From NCBI RefSeq assembly GCF_017695965.1, contig NZ_JAAORM010000005.1, forward strand, positions 62,001 to 126,000: DNA of 64,000 nt. The letters are read 5' to 3'. Below, piece after piece: positions 19,459-29,569 of this stretch; the first letter of the stretch is position 1; each line of letters starts with the position of its first letter. The position numbers and the translations under genes were made by a program. Source of the stretch: Prochlorococcus marinus CUG1416 (GTDB lineage: Bacteria > Cyanobacteriota > Cyanobacteriia > PCC-6307 > Cyanobiaceae). The notes beneath the pieces are model-generated. The model was not told the DNA's origin and did no database searches. It saw nothing but the letters and a program-made list of their open reading frames with translations.

Positions 19459-20493
19459 ATGGAAATAAAAGGTCGGGAAATCAGTTCTAATAATTTTCCG
19501 TTAATAATTGCGGAAATTGGTATTAATCATGGGGGAAGTTTGGATGTAGCAAAAAATATGGTTTATGAAGCTGCAAAATCTGGAGCCGAATGTGTTAAGC
19601 ATCAAACTCATTTCGTGGAAGATGAAATGACAGAGGATGCAAAAGAAATTTTTCCTCCTAATGCTAATGCTTCAATTTGGGAAGTAATTGAAAAATGTGC
19701 TTTAAATAGGGATGAAGAATTCGCCTTAAAACAATATGCTGAGGAATTGGGACTTATTTATATCTCAACTCCTTTTTCAAGAGCTGCTGCTGATTTTCTA
19801 GAGGAAATTGATATTCCAGCTTTTAAGATAGGTTCAGGAGAGTGTAATAACATACCACTTGTAAGACATATTACCAAATTTAAAAAACCGATCATCATCT
19901 CAACTGGTATGCAATCTCTAACAAGTTTAGATAAAACTGTAAAAATTTTAAATCAGGGGAAAATTGATTACGCTTTATTAGAATGTACGAATTTATATCC
20001 ATCTCCTCCTGAATTTGTTTCTTTATTGGGAATATCAGAGTTAAGCAAGAAATTTCCTAATACTATTATTGGGTTTTCAGATCACTCAATCGGACCCCAT
20101 ATGGCTTTAGCCTCTATTCCTCTAGGCGCATCAATAATTGAAAGACATTTTACAGATACAAAATATAGAAAAGGTCCTGATATATCTTGTTCAATGGATC
20201 CTAGTGAGCTTAGTTTTTTAATTAAGAAGTCAAAGGAAATATACATAGCATCTAAAAATCAAAAATCAAGAACAACGCCAGAGGAGGATGTATATAAATT
20301 TGCTCGAAGTAGCTTAGTTGCTGATAGGGATTTAAAAGAAGGGCAAATCATAAAAGAAGAAGATATTTGGGCAAGAAGGCCCGGGAATGGTGAAATACCT
20401 GGTTACTTATTTGATGAGATACTCGGAAAGAAGTTAAAAAATAGTATTAAATTTAATCAACAGTTGAAATGGGAAAATTTTGTCAAAGATTAA
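19459..20493 (+). CDS. neuB: N-acetylneuraminate (sialic acid) synthase or close relative
   Basis: 344 aa. It condenses an N-acylated hexosamine (ManNAc or a 6-deoxy relative) with phosphoenolpyruvate to give a nine-carbon sialic-acid-type sugar. The TIM barrel carries EIGINHGGS (residues 19-27), STPFS (103-107), KIGSGE (123-128), SDHSIG (207-212) and KGPD (238-241). The C-terminal antifreeze-like SAF domain (about 283-344) has ARRPGNG, whose Arg enters the neighbour's active site in known NeuB. The next two genes are neuC and neuA. A legionaminic-acid-type product is possible. Confidence 0.93.
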   Translation: MEIKGREISSNNFPLIIAEIGINHGGSLDVAKNMVYEAAKSGAECVKHQTHFVEDEMTEDAKEIFPPNANASIWEVIEKCALNRDEEFALKQYAEELGLIYISTPFSRAAADFLEEIDIPAFKIGSGECNNIPLVRHITKFKKPIIISTGMQSLTSLDKTVKILNQGKIDYALLECTNLYPSPPEFVSLLGISELSKKFPNTIIGFSDHSIGPHMALASIPLGASIIERHFTDTKYRKGPDISCSMDPSELSFLIKKSKEIYIASKNQKSRTTPEEDVYKFARSSLVADRDLKEGQIIKEEDIWARRPGNGEIPGYLFDEILGKKLKNSIKFNQQLKWENFVKD

Positions 20494-20499
20494 TCAAAA

Positions 20500-21630
20500 A
20501 TGCGAAATTATAATAAGAATCTTCTATTTGTAACTGGAACAAGAGCAGACTTTGGGAAATTACAGCCTCTAGCTATTGAAGCTATAAAAGAAGGATTTAA
20601 GGTAACTTTTTTTATAACTGGTATGCATATGTTAGATAAATATGGACTCACAAAAATTGAAGTTTCCTTGAATAATGATTTTGAGACCGTTGAATTCCTT
20701 AACCAAAGAGATGGAGATCCTCAAGACGTTATTTTGTCAAAAACAATAATAGGCTTTTCTGATTATGTAAATGAATTAAAACCAGATATGGTAATAATTC
20801 ATGGTGACCGAATAGAAGCAATTGCGTGCTCAATTGTATGTGCGACTAATTATATATTGAGTATTCATATCGAAGGAGGAGAGGTTTCTGGAACTATTGA
20901 TGAAATATTTAGACACTGCAATACCAAATTATGCAATATTCATATGGTAAGTTCGGAAGACGCGAGAAAAAGAGTTATCCAGCTTGGAGAGAATAAAAAA
21001 AATATTTATGTAATTGGTTCTCCTGAATTAGATATTCACAGGGAGAACTCAGGGGTAAGTATCTCAGAAGTCAAGAAAAGATATGATATAACTTTTGATG
21101 AATATGGAATTTGCATATTTCATTCAGTTACTTCTGAACTAGATAAGATCGACACTCAAGCAGAAAAATTCTTTCAAGCACTATGTCTTAGCAAAAAAAA
21201 TTTCGTTGTCATACTTCCAAATAATGACCCTGGATCTGAGGTTATAAAAGAAAAGATTCAAAAACTTGATAAAAAATATTTTAAAGTTCTCCCTTCAATG
21301 CGATTTAACTATTTTTCTGAACTTATAAAAAATTGCAGTTTATTTATCGGCAATTCAAGTGCAGGAGTAAGAGAATTACCCTTTCTAGGGATTTGTTCAA
21401 TAAATATTGGTTCAAGACAAACCAATAGAGGTTTATCATCTTCAATAAAACAAATTGATAATTTTGATGAGTTAATTATCAAAGAAGCTATTCTTGAAAA
21501 CTGGAATAAAAGATTTGTAAAAGACTTAGCATATGGGAAAGGTAATGCTGCAAAAGAGTTTGTTAATCTTTTAAAAAAGGATGAGTTATGGGAAAAGAAT
21601 CTTCAAAAAAAATTCAAGGACTCCTTATGA
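20500..21630 (+). CDS. neuC: Hydrolysing UDP-N-acetylglucosamine 2-epimerase
   Basis: 376 aa. It converts UDP-GlcNAc (or a 6-deoxy diamino relative) to the free 2-epimer plus UDP, the substrate for NeuB. It begins FVTGTRADFGKLQPL, the NeuC form of the family signature, and continues IIHGDRIEA, IHIEGGEVSGTIDE and FIGNSSAGVRELPFLG. The GT-B epimerase fold and length agree with NeuC/LegG. Six bases after neuB; its stop overlaps the preferred neuA start. Confidence 0.92.
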   Translation: MRNYNKNLLFVTGTRADFGKLQPLAIEAIKEGFKVTFFITGMHMLDKYGLTKIEVSLNNDFETVEFLNQRDGDPQDVILSKTIIGFSDYVNELKPDMVIIHGDRIEAIACSIVCATNYILSIHIEGGEVSGTIDEIFRHCNTKLCNIHMVSSEDARKRVIQLGENKKNIYVIGSPELDIHRENSGVSISEVKKRYDITFDEYGICIFHSVTSELDKIDTQAEKFFQALCLSKKNFVVILPNNDPGSEVIKEKIQKLDKKYFKVLPSMRFNYFSELIKNCSLFIGNSSAGVRELPFLGICSINIGSRQTNRGLSSSIKQIDNFDELIIKEAILENWNKRFVKDLAYGKGNAAKEFVNLLKKDELWEKNLQKKFKDSL

Positions 21631-22289
21631 ATAAATTCATATCAATAATCCCCTTAAGAAAAGGTTCAAAAGGTATAAAAAATAAAAACACTAAATTACT
21701 TAATGGTATCCCGCTTTATTTATATACTATTAACCAATCATCAAGACTATTTGAAAAATGTATTGTAAATACAAATATTGAAGAGATTTTAAATAAAAAA
21801 TTTACATCTAACATTGATACATTTAAAAGAGAGGAGAAATATTCAGGAGATAAAACTTCTATGCAAGAAGTCCTAAATGATCTATTTTGTAAATTGAATT
21901 TAGTTGATTACAATGCTGTCTTATTGCAAGCAACATCTCCCTTAAGATCAGATCAAGATATTATCAATGCCATTAATTTATTTAAAACTAAAGAGTATTC
22001 ACTTGTAATAAGTGTAAAAGAAACTGAAAAAAATATTTTAAAATATGGAATTAAAAAAAATAATTTTTTTAAACCTTTACATAAAAAGTCTCTCTTTAAA
22101 AACAGACAAGAACTTCCAAAAGTTCTTTCTCCTAATGGTGCAATTTATGTTTTTTCAATAAAAGATTTTTTGAAATGTAAAGACTTTCCATCAAATAAAA
22201 TTGGTTTCTATGAAATGCCCTTAGAAAGATCAATAGATATAGATAATATAGAAGACTTTAGAAAAGTTTCGAAAATTATTAAAAAATAA
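21627..22289 (+). CDS. neuA: CMP-sialic-acid synthetase (acylneuraminate cytidylyltransferase)
   Basis: 220 aa from the ATG at 21627, which overlaps the neuC stop as ATGA. An upstream in-frame ATG at 21588 would overlap neuC by 43 bases and is less likely. The nucleotide-binding motif IIPLRKGSKGIKNKNTKLL starts the protein, followed by LLQATSPLRSDQDI, PNGAIYVF and SIDIDNIEDF, the standard CMP-sialate synthetase blocks. It activates the NeuB product with CTP. Translational coupling with neuC is likely. Confidence 0.92.
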   Translation: MNKFISIIPLRKGSKGIKNKNTKLLNGIPLYLYTINQSSRLFEKCIVNTNIEEILNKKFTSNIDTFKREEKYSGDKTSMQEVLNDLFCKLNLVDYNAVLLQATSPLRSDQDIINAINLFKTKEYSLVISVKETEKNILKYGIKKNNFFKPLHKKSLFKNRQELPKVLSPNGAIYVFSIKDFLKCKDFPSNKIGFYEMPLERSIDIDNIEDFRKVSKIIKK

Positions 22290-22290
22290 A

Positions 22291-23217
22291 TTAATCTGCT
22301 TTACCATAAGGGAATAAATTACAATCAAATCTTGGCAAATGTTGCCTCGAATTATCAATATCATCAGGACTAATTTCCCTCGGTTCAACATTAAAAGAAT
22401 ATGACACCTTCTCGAAATTTAAGATTTCAATTGTTTTTTTGTTAAAGGTATGAAAACCTCCATATGGGTGACAATAAGTTTTTGGTGCCACAATATTTAT
22501 ACTTTCTAAGAATTTAAGTGATTTTTCAATTTCAACTTTCTGTTCAGCAAAAGATAACTTACTCATTACTGGATGACTATAAGAATGTGATCCAATAATC
22601 ATTCCATTTTTTGACATATTTTTCAAATTGATTGGTCTTATATAAAAATCCTCTATATTAAATTTATAATTCAAATCGAATGATATTTGATCAATTAACA
22701 ATTCTCGATACTCATATGAAATATAATAATTTAGGATTTTTTTAAATTCTGTAATCATATATGAGTTTTCCTGATTCTTATAAGTGTTTTTGTTAAATTC
22801 TTCAATCTTGCTATCTGGGATCATATATTTTCTAAGATATTTATTTAAAGATAGAAACAAAACTTCTCCAGAAAAAGCACCCGTTAAAAGGTGGATTCTA
22901 TGCACATCTAAAAACTTGTTATCTATATGCGGCATTGCGGGAATATAGAAAATACCCCATAATCCCCTTCTCAGTAGTTCTTTAAAAACAATCTCATAAT
23001 GGCATTGAAGTCCATCATCAAAAGTTAAAATTACCTTACCTTTAGAATTTGGATATACACCATTATCTATAAAATCAATCCATTCTTTTTTTGATACAAA
23101 ACCAAATTTTTTATCAAAGAAATCTAACTGTAATTTGAAATTCTTAAAATCAAGAAATCTGAAATTTGGATGACTTGCATCATATTTTTTAATGTAGTGA
23201 TACATTATGGCCTTCAT
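22291..23217 (-). CDS. Polysaccharide deacetylase (NodB/CE4 family)
   Basis: 308 aa. It carries the CE4 motif LTFDDG (residues 64-69, metal-binding Asp pair) and the metal-binding HSYSHP (211-216) with Pro-rich TYCHPYGG further on. Such enzymes remove N- or O-acetyl groups from glycans. No clear signal peptide is seen, so it may act on a cytosolic sugar intermediate; that is an inference. It is the last gene of a three-gene minus-strand cassette with a formyltransferase and an aminotransferase, and ends one base from neuA. Confidence 0.87.
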   Translation of the reverse strand: MKAIMYHYIKKYDASHPNFRFLDFKNFKLQLDFFDKKFGFVSKKEWIDFIDNGVYPNSKGKVILTFDDGLQCHYEIVFKELLRRGLWGIFYIPAMPHIDNKFLDVHRIHLLTGAFSGEVLFLSLNKYLRKYMIPDSKIEEFNKNTYKNQENSYMITEFKKILNYYISYEYRELLIDQISFDLNYKFNIEDFYIRPINLKNMSKNGMIIGSHSYSHPVMSKLSFAEQKVEIEKSLKFLESINIVAPKTYCHPYGGFHTFNKKTIEILNFEKVSYSFNVEPREISPDDIDNSRQHLPRFDCNLFPYGKAD

Positions 23218-23254
23218 ACAATCTTTTAAAAACTAATTAAAAACTACAAATTCT

Positions 23255-24073
23255 TTAAGAAGAGATTTTTTCTAAAGCTTTATTCTTCACAATATATGGC
23301 AAGTTAATACTATCTATAGTATTGATATAATTTTCAACTAAATTATTAGAAAAATTTCTGTAAAGACTTTTACAAGCCTTTTCATCAAAATCTTTCTGAA
23401 GATAGAGTTTACCTTGAGAGATGGGTTGAACTTCTTGGCTTAAATCATTAAATTTATTAATTATTTCTTTGTATAAATTTGACATTTCTTTTATCAGTCT
23501 ATTACCTATTGAATGTGGTCCGTCTCCAAGAAATATACTTGCTCTTATTTGATGAATAATTTTACCTGTATCTATACCTTTATTTAAATACATAAAAGTA
23601 GCTCCTACCATATGTGGCTCATTATTTATTAATGCCCATATATTAGTACCACTTCCTCTATAGTAAGGTGATAAGCCTAAGTGAACATTTAAAAAACGAT
23701 TTTCAAATACATTTATAAGTTCCTCTTTTATTAAAGAAGAACCATAACAGACTATAAGGTCAGGATTAATTTTTATTATTTTTTCAATAATATATTTATC
23801 ATTAATCTCTCCTTTTTTAATCATTATTGGATTTGAAAAATCCTCAGTTAATCTAATTGAAGTATCAAAAAAATCTCTTTCTGAAGAATCTCTTGCTGCA
23901 GCATGTAGTTTCTCTATTTTAGAAACATTATTATTAATTGATCGATTTAATAAACTTTTTTCATTCCCCTCACAGAAGCTAGCAATAACTTTATAACGTT
24001 TATCTGATGCAATATTTTTCCTAAAAAATTCATGTCTTCTCTCATTTCCTGTCAATAAGATAATTTTTTTCAT
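23255..24073 (-). CDS. Sugar N-formyltransferase-like protein
   Basis: 272 aa. It has the formyltransferase catalytic triad: Asn129 and His131 in LNVHLGLSPYYRGSGTN, and Asp168 in KGIDTGKII, as in N10-formyltetrahydrofolate-dependent enzymes. In O-antigen clusters this fold formylates amino sugars. The upstream gene encodes a sugar aminotransferase, which fits an amino-sugar substrate such as a dTDP-3-amino-3,6-dideoxyhexose. A sialic-acid-like substrate is possible given the nearby neuBCA. It is not the Met-tRNA formyltransferase: the C-terminal domain is missing. Confidence 0.8.
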   Translation of the reverse strand: MKKIILLTGNERRHEFFRKNIASDKRYKVIASFCEGNEKSLLNRSINNNVSKIEKLHAAARDSSERDFFDTSIRLTEDFSNPIMIKKGEINDKYIIEKIIKINPDLIVCYGSSLIKEELINVFENRFLNVHLGLSPYYRGSGTNIWALINNEPHMVGATFMYLNKGIDTGKIIHQIRASIFLGDGPHSIGNRLIKEMSNLYKEIINKFNDLSQEVQPISQGKLYLQKDFDEKACKSLYRNFSNNLVENYINTIDSINLPYIVKNKALEKISS

Positions 24074-24089
24074 AGATTATATTTTTTTC

Positions 24090-25202
24090 TTAGTAACTAT
24101 CAAGGACCTTACTAACTCTATTAACGACCTCGTAAGTAGTTTCTATCGGCATCAAATCAAATATTGGCAAAGATATATTATGTTTGCAAAATAATTCCGT
24201 TTTTGGCAAGTCACCTTTTTTATATCCTAAATCACGATAAGCTTTCATCAAATGTATAGGATTTCTATAACTAACATTAGTGCCCACACCAGCATTCTTT
24301 AATTTTTCTTGAAAATCATCTCTATTTTTTGCGAAATAAAAGGGTATTAAATAAAAAGAGCAATTTGAATATTTTGGGATTGGTATTGGATTGAAAAATT
24401 CTCTTGTTAAATTTTTATAATAAATTTCAGCAATATTTTTTCTATAAAAAATATTCTTTTCTAGTTTTTTTAACTTGAAATTAAGAATAGCTGCTTGTAT
24501 TTCATCCATCCTAGAATTAAAACCATCAACTTCAGCAACATAATCTTTTTCGATCCCATAGAATCTTAATCTTTTAATTAGTTGATATTTATCAATATCA
24601 TTAGTACAAATAATTCCAGCATCGCCATAAGCCCCCAATGGTTTAGTTGGATAAAAGGAAAACGCTGAAAAATCCCCTATAGATCCTACTTTCTTACCTT
24701 TAAAACTTGCTCCATGTGCTTGGCTACAGTCTTCTATTAAAGTAATATCATATTGATTTGATAATTTTTTAATCTCTTGAATATCACAAGGATAACCATA
24801 GAGATGTACAGCAATAATTGCTTTGGTTTTGCTAGTTAGAGCATTTTTAATTTTATTGATATCAATTAGGGCGTTTTCATTTACATCAACAAATATTGGA
24901 GTTCCTCCAGATTGCCTTATAGCTGAAACGGTTGGTATTGCTGTATTTGCTACTGTAATAACCTCTTCCCCTTTTTTTATTCCTATAGACTTTAAAATCA
25001 AAAAAAGTGCATTAGTTGCATTATCACACCCAATAGCAAAATTTGTACCTATATACTCTGAAAAATTCTTTTCAAAGTTTTCTAATTCCTGACCAAGAAT
25101 AAGCCTTCCTGAATCAAATACTTTATTTATTAAATCAAAATAAGTTTTTTTATTCTCATTCAATTCATATTCATATGTCCAAGAGGGTATTGTTTCGCCC
25201 AT
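24090..25202 (-). CDS. DegT/DnrJ/EryC1/StrS-type sugar aminotransferase
   Basis: 370 aa. The PLP lysine is Lys187 in SFYPTKPLGAYGDAG, and the PLP-binding Asp lies in LIEDCSQAHGA. VITVANTAIPTVSAI is a typical substrate-side loop. Enzymes of this family put an amino group on a keto sugar nucleotide. Based on the ketoisomerase at 36593 and rfbA/rfbB at 27565-29494, a QdtB/FdtB-type role (dTDP-3-keto-6-deoxyhexose amination) is plausible but not proven. First gene of the minus-strand cassette, with a 217-base intergenic region shared with gmd. Confidence 0.88.
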   Translation of the reverse strand: MGETIPSWTYEYELNENKKTYFDLINKVFDSGRLILGQELENFEKNFSEYIGTNFAIGCDNATNALFLILKSIGIKKGEEVITVANTAIPTVSAIRQSGGTPIFVDVNENALIDINKIKNALTSKTKAIIAVHLYGYPCDIQEIKKLSNQYDITLIEDCSQAHGASFKGKKVGSIGDFSAFSFYPTKPLGAYGDAGIICTNDIDKYQLIKRLRFYGIEKDYVAEVDGFNSRMDEIQAAILNFKLKKLEKNIFYRKNIAEIYYKNLTREFFNPIPIPKYSNCSFYLIPFYFAKNRDDFQEKLKNAGVGTNVSYRNPIHLMKAYRDLGYKKGDLPKTELFCKHNISLPIFDLMPIETTYEVVNRVSKVLDSY

Positions 25203-25419
25203 TTTAAAACATAGTTTTATTTGGATGAATACTATACTAATATACTTTAAGTAAATAAATCATGTAACTTGAATAATTGAGAATTGAAGAAATTTTAAAT
25301 TATCCACGCAATCTTAATTGCAGCAATAATTCTTGGTTTTTGATTTTTAATTATTTAAAAAAATTTTGTTTTAAACAATTAATAGTAAAAATTAATTAAA
25401 AACTATCTGGCATTTTTAT

Positions 25420-26499
25420 ATGAAAAAAGCTTTAATAACAGGCATTACAGGACAAGATGGTTCATATCTGGCCGAATTACTTATTAATAAAGGTTATGAG
25501 GTACATGGTATCAAAAGAAGATCATCTCTATTCAATACTGAAAGAATTGATCATTTATATCAAGATCCACATTTAGAAAAAAGAAATTTCATTTTGCATC
25601 ATGGAGATATGACTGATTCAATTTCTCTTACACGCATAATTCAACAAGTCCAACCAGATGAGATTTATAATTTAGCTGCCCAAAGTCATGTTGCTGTATC
25701 ATTCGAAGAGCCTGAATATACAGCAAACTCTGATGGATTAGGTGCTCTCAGAATTCTTGAATCTATTAGAATTCTTAACCTAGAAAAAAAGACACGTTTT
25801 TATCAAGCAAGTACCTCTGAATTATATGGAATGGTTCAAGAAACTCCGCAAAAAGAAACTACACCTTTTTACCCTAGGAGTCCTTATGCAATAGCCAAAT
25901 TATATGCATATTGGATAACCGTAAATTATAGAGAAGCATATGGTATTTATGCTTGCAATGGAATTTTATTTAATCACGAATCTCCAGTAAGAGGTGAAAC
26001 ATTTGTAACGAGGAAAATTACCCGCGGACTCTCAAGAATTAAATTAAAGCTTCAAGATTGTTTATACCTAGGCAATCTAAATGCCAAGCGAGATTGGGGC
26101 CATGCTAAAGATTATGTCGAGATGCAATGGTTAATGCTTCAGCAAAATAAACCTGAAGATTTTGTTATCGCAACGGGTATTCAATACTCTGTAAGAGAAT
26201 TTATAGAAATTGCTGCACAAGCTCTAAAAATGGATATCGAGTGGAAAGGAAGTGGCCTTAATGAAGTTGGGATATATAAGAATAAGGAAGTTATTAAAAT
26301 TGATGAAAGATATTTTAGGCCTACAGAAGTTGAGACATTATTAGGAGATGCTACTAAAGCTCATGAAAAATTGGGATGGAAACCAAAAATTAGTTTCCAA
26401 AACTTAGTGGAAGAAATGGTTGAAGAAGATTATAAAATTTCAAAAAGAAATGAATTAATTAGAAATAGTGGTTATTCAATTTTAGATTATTACGAATGA
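25420..26499 (+). CDS. gmd: GDP-mannose 4,6-dehydratase
   Basis: 359 aa. It dehydrates GDP-mannose to GDP-4-keto-6-deoxymannose, the first step to GDP-L-fucose. It has the Rossmann [14 protein letters not shown], the active-site ASTSELYG, and [13 protein letters not shown] (Tyr-x3-Lys). [17 protein letters not shown] and [13 protein letters not shown]-type segments (seen as [11 protein letters not shown]) are typical of Gmd. The stop overlaps the fcl start by four bases. Confidence 0.96.
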   Translation: MKKALITGITGQDGSYLAELLINKGYEVHGIKRRSSLFNTERIDHLYQDPHLEKRNFILHHGDMTDSISLTRIIQQVQPDEIYNLAAQSHVAVSFEEPEYTANSDGLGALRILESIRILNLEKKTRFYQASTSELYGMVQETPQKETTPFYPRSPYAIAKLYAYWITVNYREAYGIYACNGILFNHESPVRGETFVTRKITRGLSRIKLKLQDCLYLGNLNAKRDWGHAKDYVEMQWLMLQQNKPEDFVIATGIQYSVREFIEIAAQALKMDIEWKGSGLNEVGIYKNKEVIKIDERYFRPTEVETLLGDATKAHEKLGWKPKISFQNLVEEMVEEDYKISKRNELIRNSGYSILDYYE

Positions 26500-27479
26500 C
26501 AAATACATCTCAAAAAAGAATTTTTATTGCTGGGCACAATGGGATGGTGGGATCTGCAATTTTAAAGGTTTTAAAAAAAAGCAAAAATATCATAATACTT
26601 ACAAGAACAAGAAAAGAGCTTGATTTAACTAACCAAGATTCTGTAAGAAAATTCTTTCATTATGAGAAACCAAATGAAGTTTATATTGCAGCAGCTAAAG
26701 TAGGCGGTATTTTTGCAAATAATACTTATCCCGCAGAATTCATTACTGAGAATCTTTTAATACAGACAAATATTATCCAAACCGCCTTTAATTTTGGAAT
26801 AAAAAAGTTACTTTTTTTAGGCTCAAGTTGCATTTATCCCAAACTATGCGATCAACCAATAAGTGAAAAAGATTTACTTAATGGATTTTTAGAGAAAACT
26901 AATGAACCATATGCAATTGCAAAAATAGCCGGAATAAAAGTATGTGAAAGTTATAATCGCCAATATTCGGAAAGCCATGGAATTGATTATCGCAGCATAA
27001 TGCCTACAAATTTATATGGTCCTGGAGATAATTATCATGAAAAAAATAGTCATGTAATCCCAGCTTTAATAAGAAGAATTCATGATGCTAAGATTAAAAA
27101 TCTAGAAAAAGTTGAGATTTGGGGTACGGGTAGTCCAAAGAGAGAATTCCTTCATGTGGATGACCTCGCTGAGGCATGTCTACATATCATGAATCTTGAT
27201 AAATCAAAAATAAATAAATTTATAGATCCTATGTGTAGTCATATAAATGTTGGTACAGGTTTAGATATAACAATTAAAGATTTGGCTTTTAAAATAGCCA
27301 AAATAATAAATTATAAAGGACTCATTGAGTTTGATAGCTCAAAACCGGACGGTTCACCTAGAAAACTCTTAAATACTAGTCTTATTAACAACTTAGGTTG
27401 GCATCCAAAAATAGAACTTAATATTGGATTAGAAAAAACTTATCAAGATTACTTAGATAATTATTATTTAGAAAAATAA
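26496..27479 (+). CDS. fcl: GDP-L-fucose synthase
   Basis: 327 aa. It epimerises and reduces the Gmd product to GDP-L-fucose with NADPH. It carries [11 protein letters not shown] at the N-terminus, [10 protein letters not shown], and the [10 protein letters not shown] Tyr-x3-Lys pair, then [15 protein letters not shown]. The gmd-fcl overlap (ATGA) confirms the pathway. The donor GDP-L-fucose would be used by the two GT11-like proteins elsewhere in the island. Confidence 0.95.
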   Translation: MTNTSQKRIFIAGHNGMVGSAILKVLKKSKNIIILTRTRKELDLTNQDSVRKFFHYEKPNEVYIAAAKVGGIFANNTYPAEFITENLLIQTNIIQTAFNFGIKKLLFLGSSCIYPKLCDQPISEKDLLNGFLEKTNEPYAIAKIAGIKVCESYNRQYSESHGIDYRSIMPTNLYGPGDNYHEKNSHVIPALIRRIHDAKIKNLEKVEIWGTGSPKREFLHVDDLAEACLHIMNLDKSKINKFIDPMCSHINVGTGLDITIKDLAFKIAKIINYKGLIEFDSSKPDGSPRKLLNTSLINNLGWHPKIELNIGLEKTYQDYLDNYYLEK

Positions 27480-27564
27480 ATATCTTTTATTTACTTAAAG
27501 GAATAAAGAGACTAATGTAACTGCATTAATGATAAATTATTAATAAAGGATAAAGATAATAAAA

Positions 27565-28578
27565 TTGAAATTTCTTATTACTGGTGGACTCGGATTTATT
27601 GGATCTGCTCTAATAAGAAAAATTTTAGAAGATACCAAACATAATGTTTTGAATTTAGATAAACATACTTATGCCGCAAATTTATTTAATTTAAAGTCTA
27701 TCCAGGATTGTGATCGCTATCAATTTATAAAAGGAGATATTTGTGATGAAAATCTTATTCAAAAATTATTGGATAGTTATCAACCAGATTTCTTAATGCA
27801 CCTTGCAGCAGAATCTCATGTAGATAATTCAATAAATAATCCTTCAGAATTTATAAATACAAATATTCTTGGAACCTTTATATTATTGAAAAGTTGCCTC
27901 CAATATTGGAATTCATTACCATATGCAAGAAAAACCAGATTCAAATTTCATCATATCTCTACTGACGAGGTTTATGGAAGTCTGAACTCAGATAAAACTT
28001 TTGATGAGAATTCTAAATATCAGCCCAGCTCACCATATGCTGCTTCAAAGGCAAGTTCTGATCATTTAGTTCGCTCATGGTTTAAAACATATAATTTACC
28101 AATAGTGATTACTAATTGCTCTAATAATTATGGTCCCTTTCAATTCCCAGAGAAATTGATTCCTCTTACAATACTAAATGCTATTCAAGGAAAAAAAATC
28201 CCAATTTATGGAGATGGTCTGCAGGTAAGGGATTGGTTACATGTTGAGGATCATGCTGAAGCATTATTAAGAGTCATTTCAGAAGGAAAGATTGGCGAAA
28301 CTTATAATATTGGAAGTAATAATCAAAGAGTAAATATTGATGTTGTTAATAAAATATGTGATATTTTAGATAAAATCGTGATAGAAAAACCTGCAAATTT
28401 AAATTCATTCAACGATTTAATCACTCATGTCAAAGACAGACCTGGGCATGACTTTAAATATGGCATTAATTCATTAAAGATACTTAAAAATTTACAATGG
28501 GAACCAAAAATTCAATTTGAAGAAGGAATTAAAAAAACTATAATTTGGTATCTAAATAACAAAAATCATTATATTTAA
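27565..28578 (+). CDS. rfbB: dTDP-glucose 4,6-dehydratase
   Basis: 337 aa from a TTG start. It makes dTDP-4-keto-6-deoxyglucose. It has TGGLGFIGSALI, the HISTDEVYGSL catalytic region and YAASKASSDHLVR (Tyr-x3-Lys), then TNCSNNYGPFQFPEKLIPL, all typical of RfbB/RmlB. In this window its product is followed by no RmlC or RmlD; instead a 3,4-ketoisomerase and an aminotransferase are present, so a 3-amino sugar is the more likely end product. Confidence 0.95.
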   Translation: MKFLITGGLGFIGSALIRKILEDTKHNVLNLDKHTYAANLFNLKSIQDCDRYQFIKGDICDENLIQKLLDSYQPDFLMHLAAESHVDNSINNPSEFINTNILGTFILLKSCLQYWNSLPYARKTRFKFHHISTDEVYGSLNSDKTFDENSKYQPSSPYAASKASSDHLVRSWFKTYNLPIVITNCSNNYGPFQFPEKLIPLTILNAIQGKKIPIYGDGLQVRDWLHVEDHAEALLRVISEGKIGETYNIGSNNQRVNIDVVNKICDILDKIVIEKPANLNSFNDLITHVKDRPGHDFKYGINSLKILKNLQWEPKIQFEEGIKKTIIWYLNNKNHYI

Positions 28579-28624
28579 GAAATTTGATTGATTAGATATA
28601 AAATTATTGCGAGGTATAAATCTT

Positions 28625-29494
28625 ATGAAAGGTATTCTTCTTGCCGGCGGTAAAGGGACTAGGTTAAATCCCGCTACCCTCGCGGTTTCAAAACAATTAC
28701 TGCCCATATATGATAAGCCAATGGTTTATTATCCATTGTCAACATTAATGCTGGCAGAAATAAGAGATATTTTGCTAATCACTACTGAATTTGATGTCTT
28801 TAGATTTAAAAAATTACTTGGTAATGGAAATAAGTGGGGTTTAAATATTTCTTATGCAGTTCAAAATAAACCTAATGGTATTGCAGAGGCATTCATAATT
28901 GGAGAAAAATTTATTAATAATGAAAATTGTGCCTTAATTCTTGGTGATAATATTTTTTATGGAAATGAGCTTTCGAGAGACTTAATATCAGCTAAGAATT
29001 TCTTGGGTGCTTCAATTTTTTCTTCACAAGTCAGAGATCCACATAGATATGGCATTATTGAATTTAATCAAAATCAAAAGCCGGTAAAACTAATCGAGAA
29101 GCCTACTGAAAATGTTTCTAATCATGCGATTACAGGTCTTTATTTTTTTGATAAAGATGTAGTAAGTTTTGCTAAAGACTTAAAACCTTCAAAAAGAGGT
29201 GAACTTGAAATTACTGATATTTTAAAAGTTTATTTAGAACAAAATCGGTTAAATGTTAATAAGTTAGGCAGAGGGCATGCATGGCTAGACACAGGTACAC
29301 ATGATTCATTGCTTGAGGCTAGTCAATTTGTGGCGACTTTGGAACATCGGCAAGGTCTAAAGATTAGTTGCCCTGAGGAAATTGCATATAAAAAAAGTTA
29401 TATTTCATCAGATCAACTAAAATCGATTGCATTGCAATATAAAAAATCGAACTATGGTAACTATTTGTTATCTCTTTTAGGTGATAAGAATTAA
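28625..29494 (+). CDS. rfbA: Glucose-1-phosphate thymidylyltransferase
   Basis: 289 aa starting at MKGILLAGGKGTRL. An upstream TTG at 28607 would add six residues but is less likely. It makes dTDP-glucose from glucose-1-phosphate and dTTP. It shows GGKGTRLNPATLAVSKQLL, then YDKPMVYYPLSTLMLA, LGDNIFYG and AWLDTGTHDSLLEAS, the RfbA/RmlA signature set. It lies 46 bases after rfbB and supplies its substrate. Confidence 0.96.
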   Translation: MKGILLAGGKGTRLNPATLAVSKQLLPIYDKPMVYYPLSTLMLAEIRDILLITTEFDVFRFKKLLGNGNKWGLNISYAVQNKPNGIAEAFIIGEKFINNENCALILGDNIFYGNELSRDLISAKNFLGASIFSSQVRDPHRYGIIEFNQNQKPVKLIEKPTENVSNHAITGLYFFDKDVVSFAKDLKPSKRGELEITDILKVYLEQNRLNVNKLGRGHAWLDTGTHDSLLEASQFVATLEHRQGLKISCPEEIAYKKSYISSDQLKSIALQYKKSNYGNYLLSLLGDKN

Positions 29495-29569
29495 TTAATT
29501 TATTTAATTACAGGTAAATAAATCAATCTCATTAAACTGTTATATTAAAATCAAATCTAATAGATTTAC

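Noticed and set aside
21588-21626. Longer neuA start
   Set aside because: It would overlap neuC by 43 bases; the ATG at 21627 gives the standard N-terminus and an ATGA junction.
25265-25330. A short hydrophobic frame in the gmd upstream region as a tiny membrane protein
   Set aside because: Only about 14 codons follow the last stop, with no start codon or ribosome-binding site.
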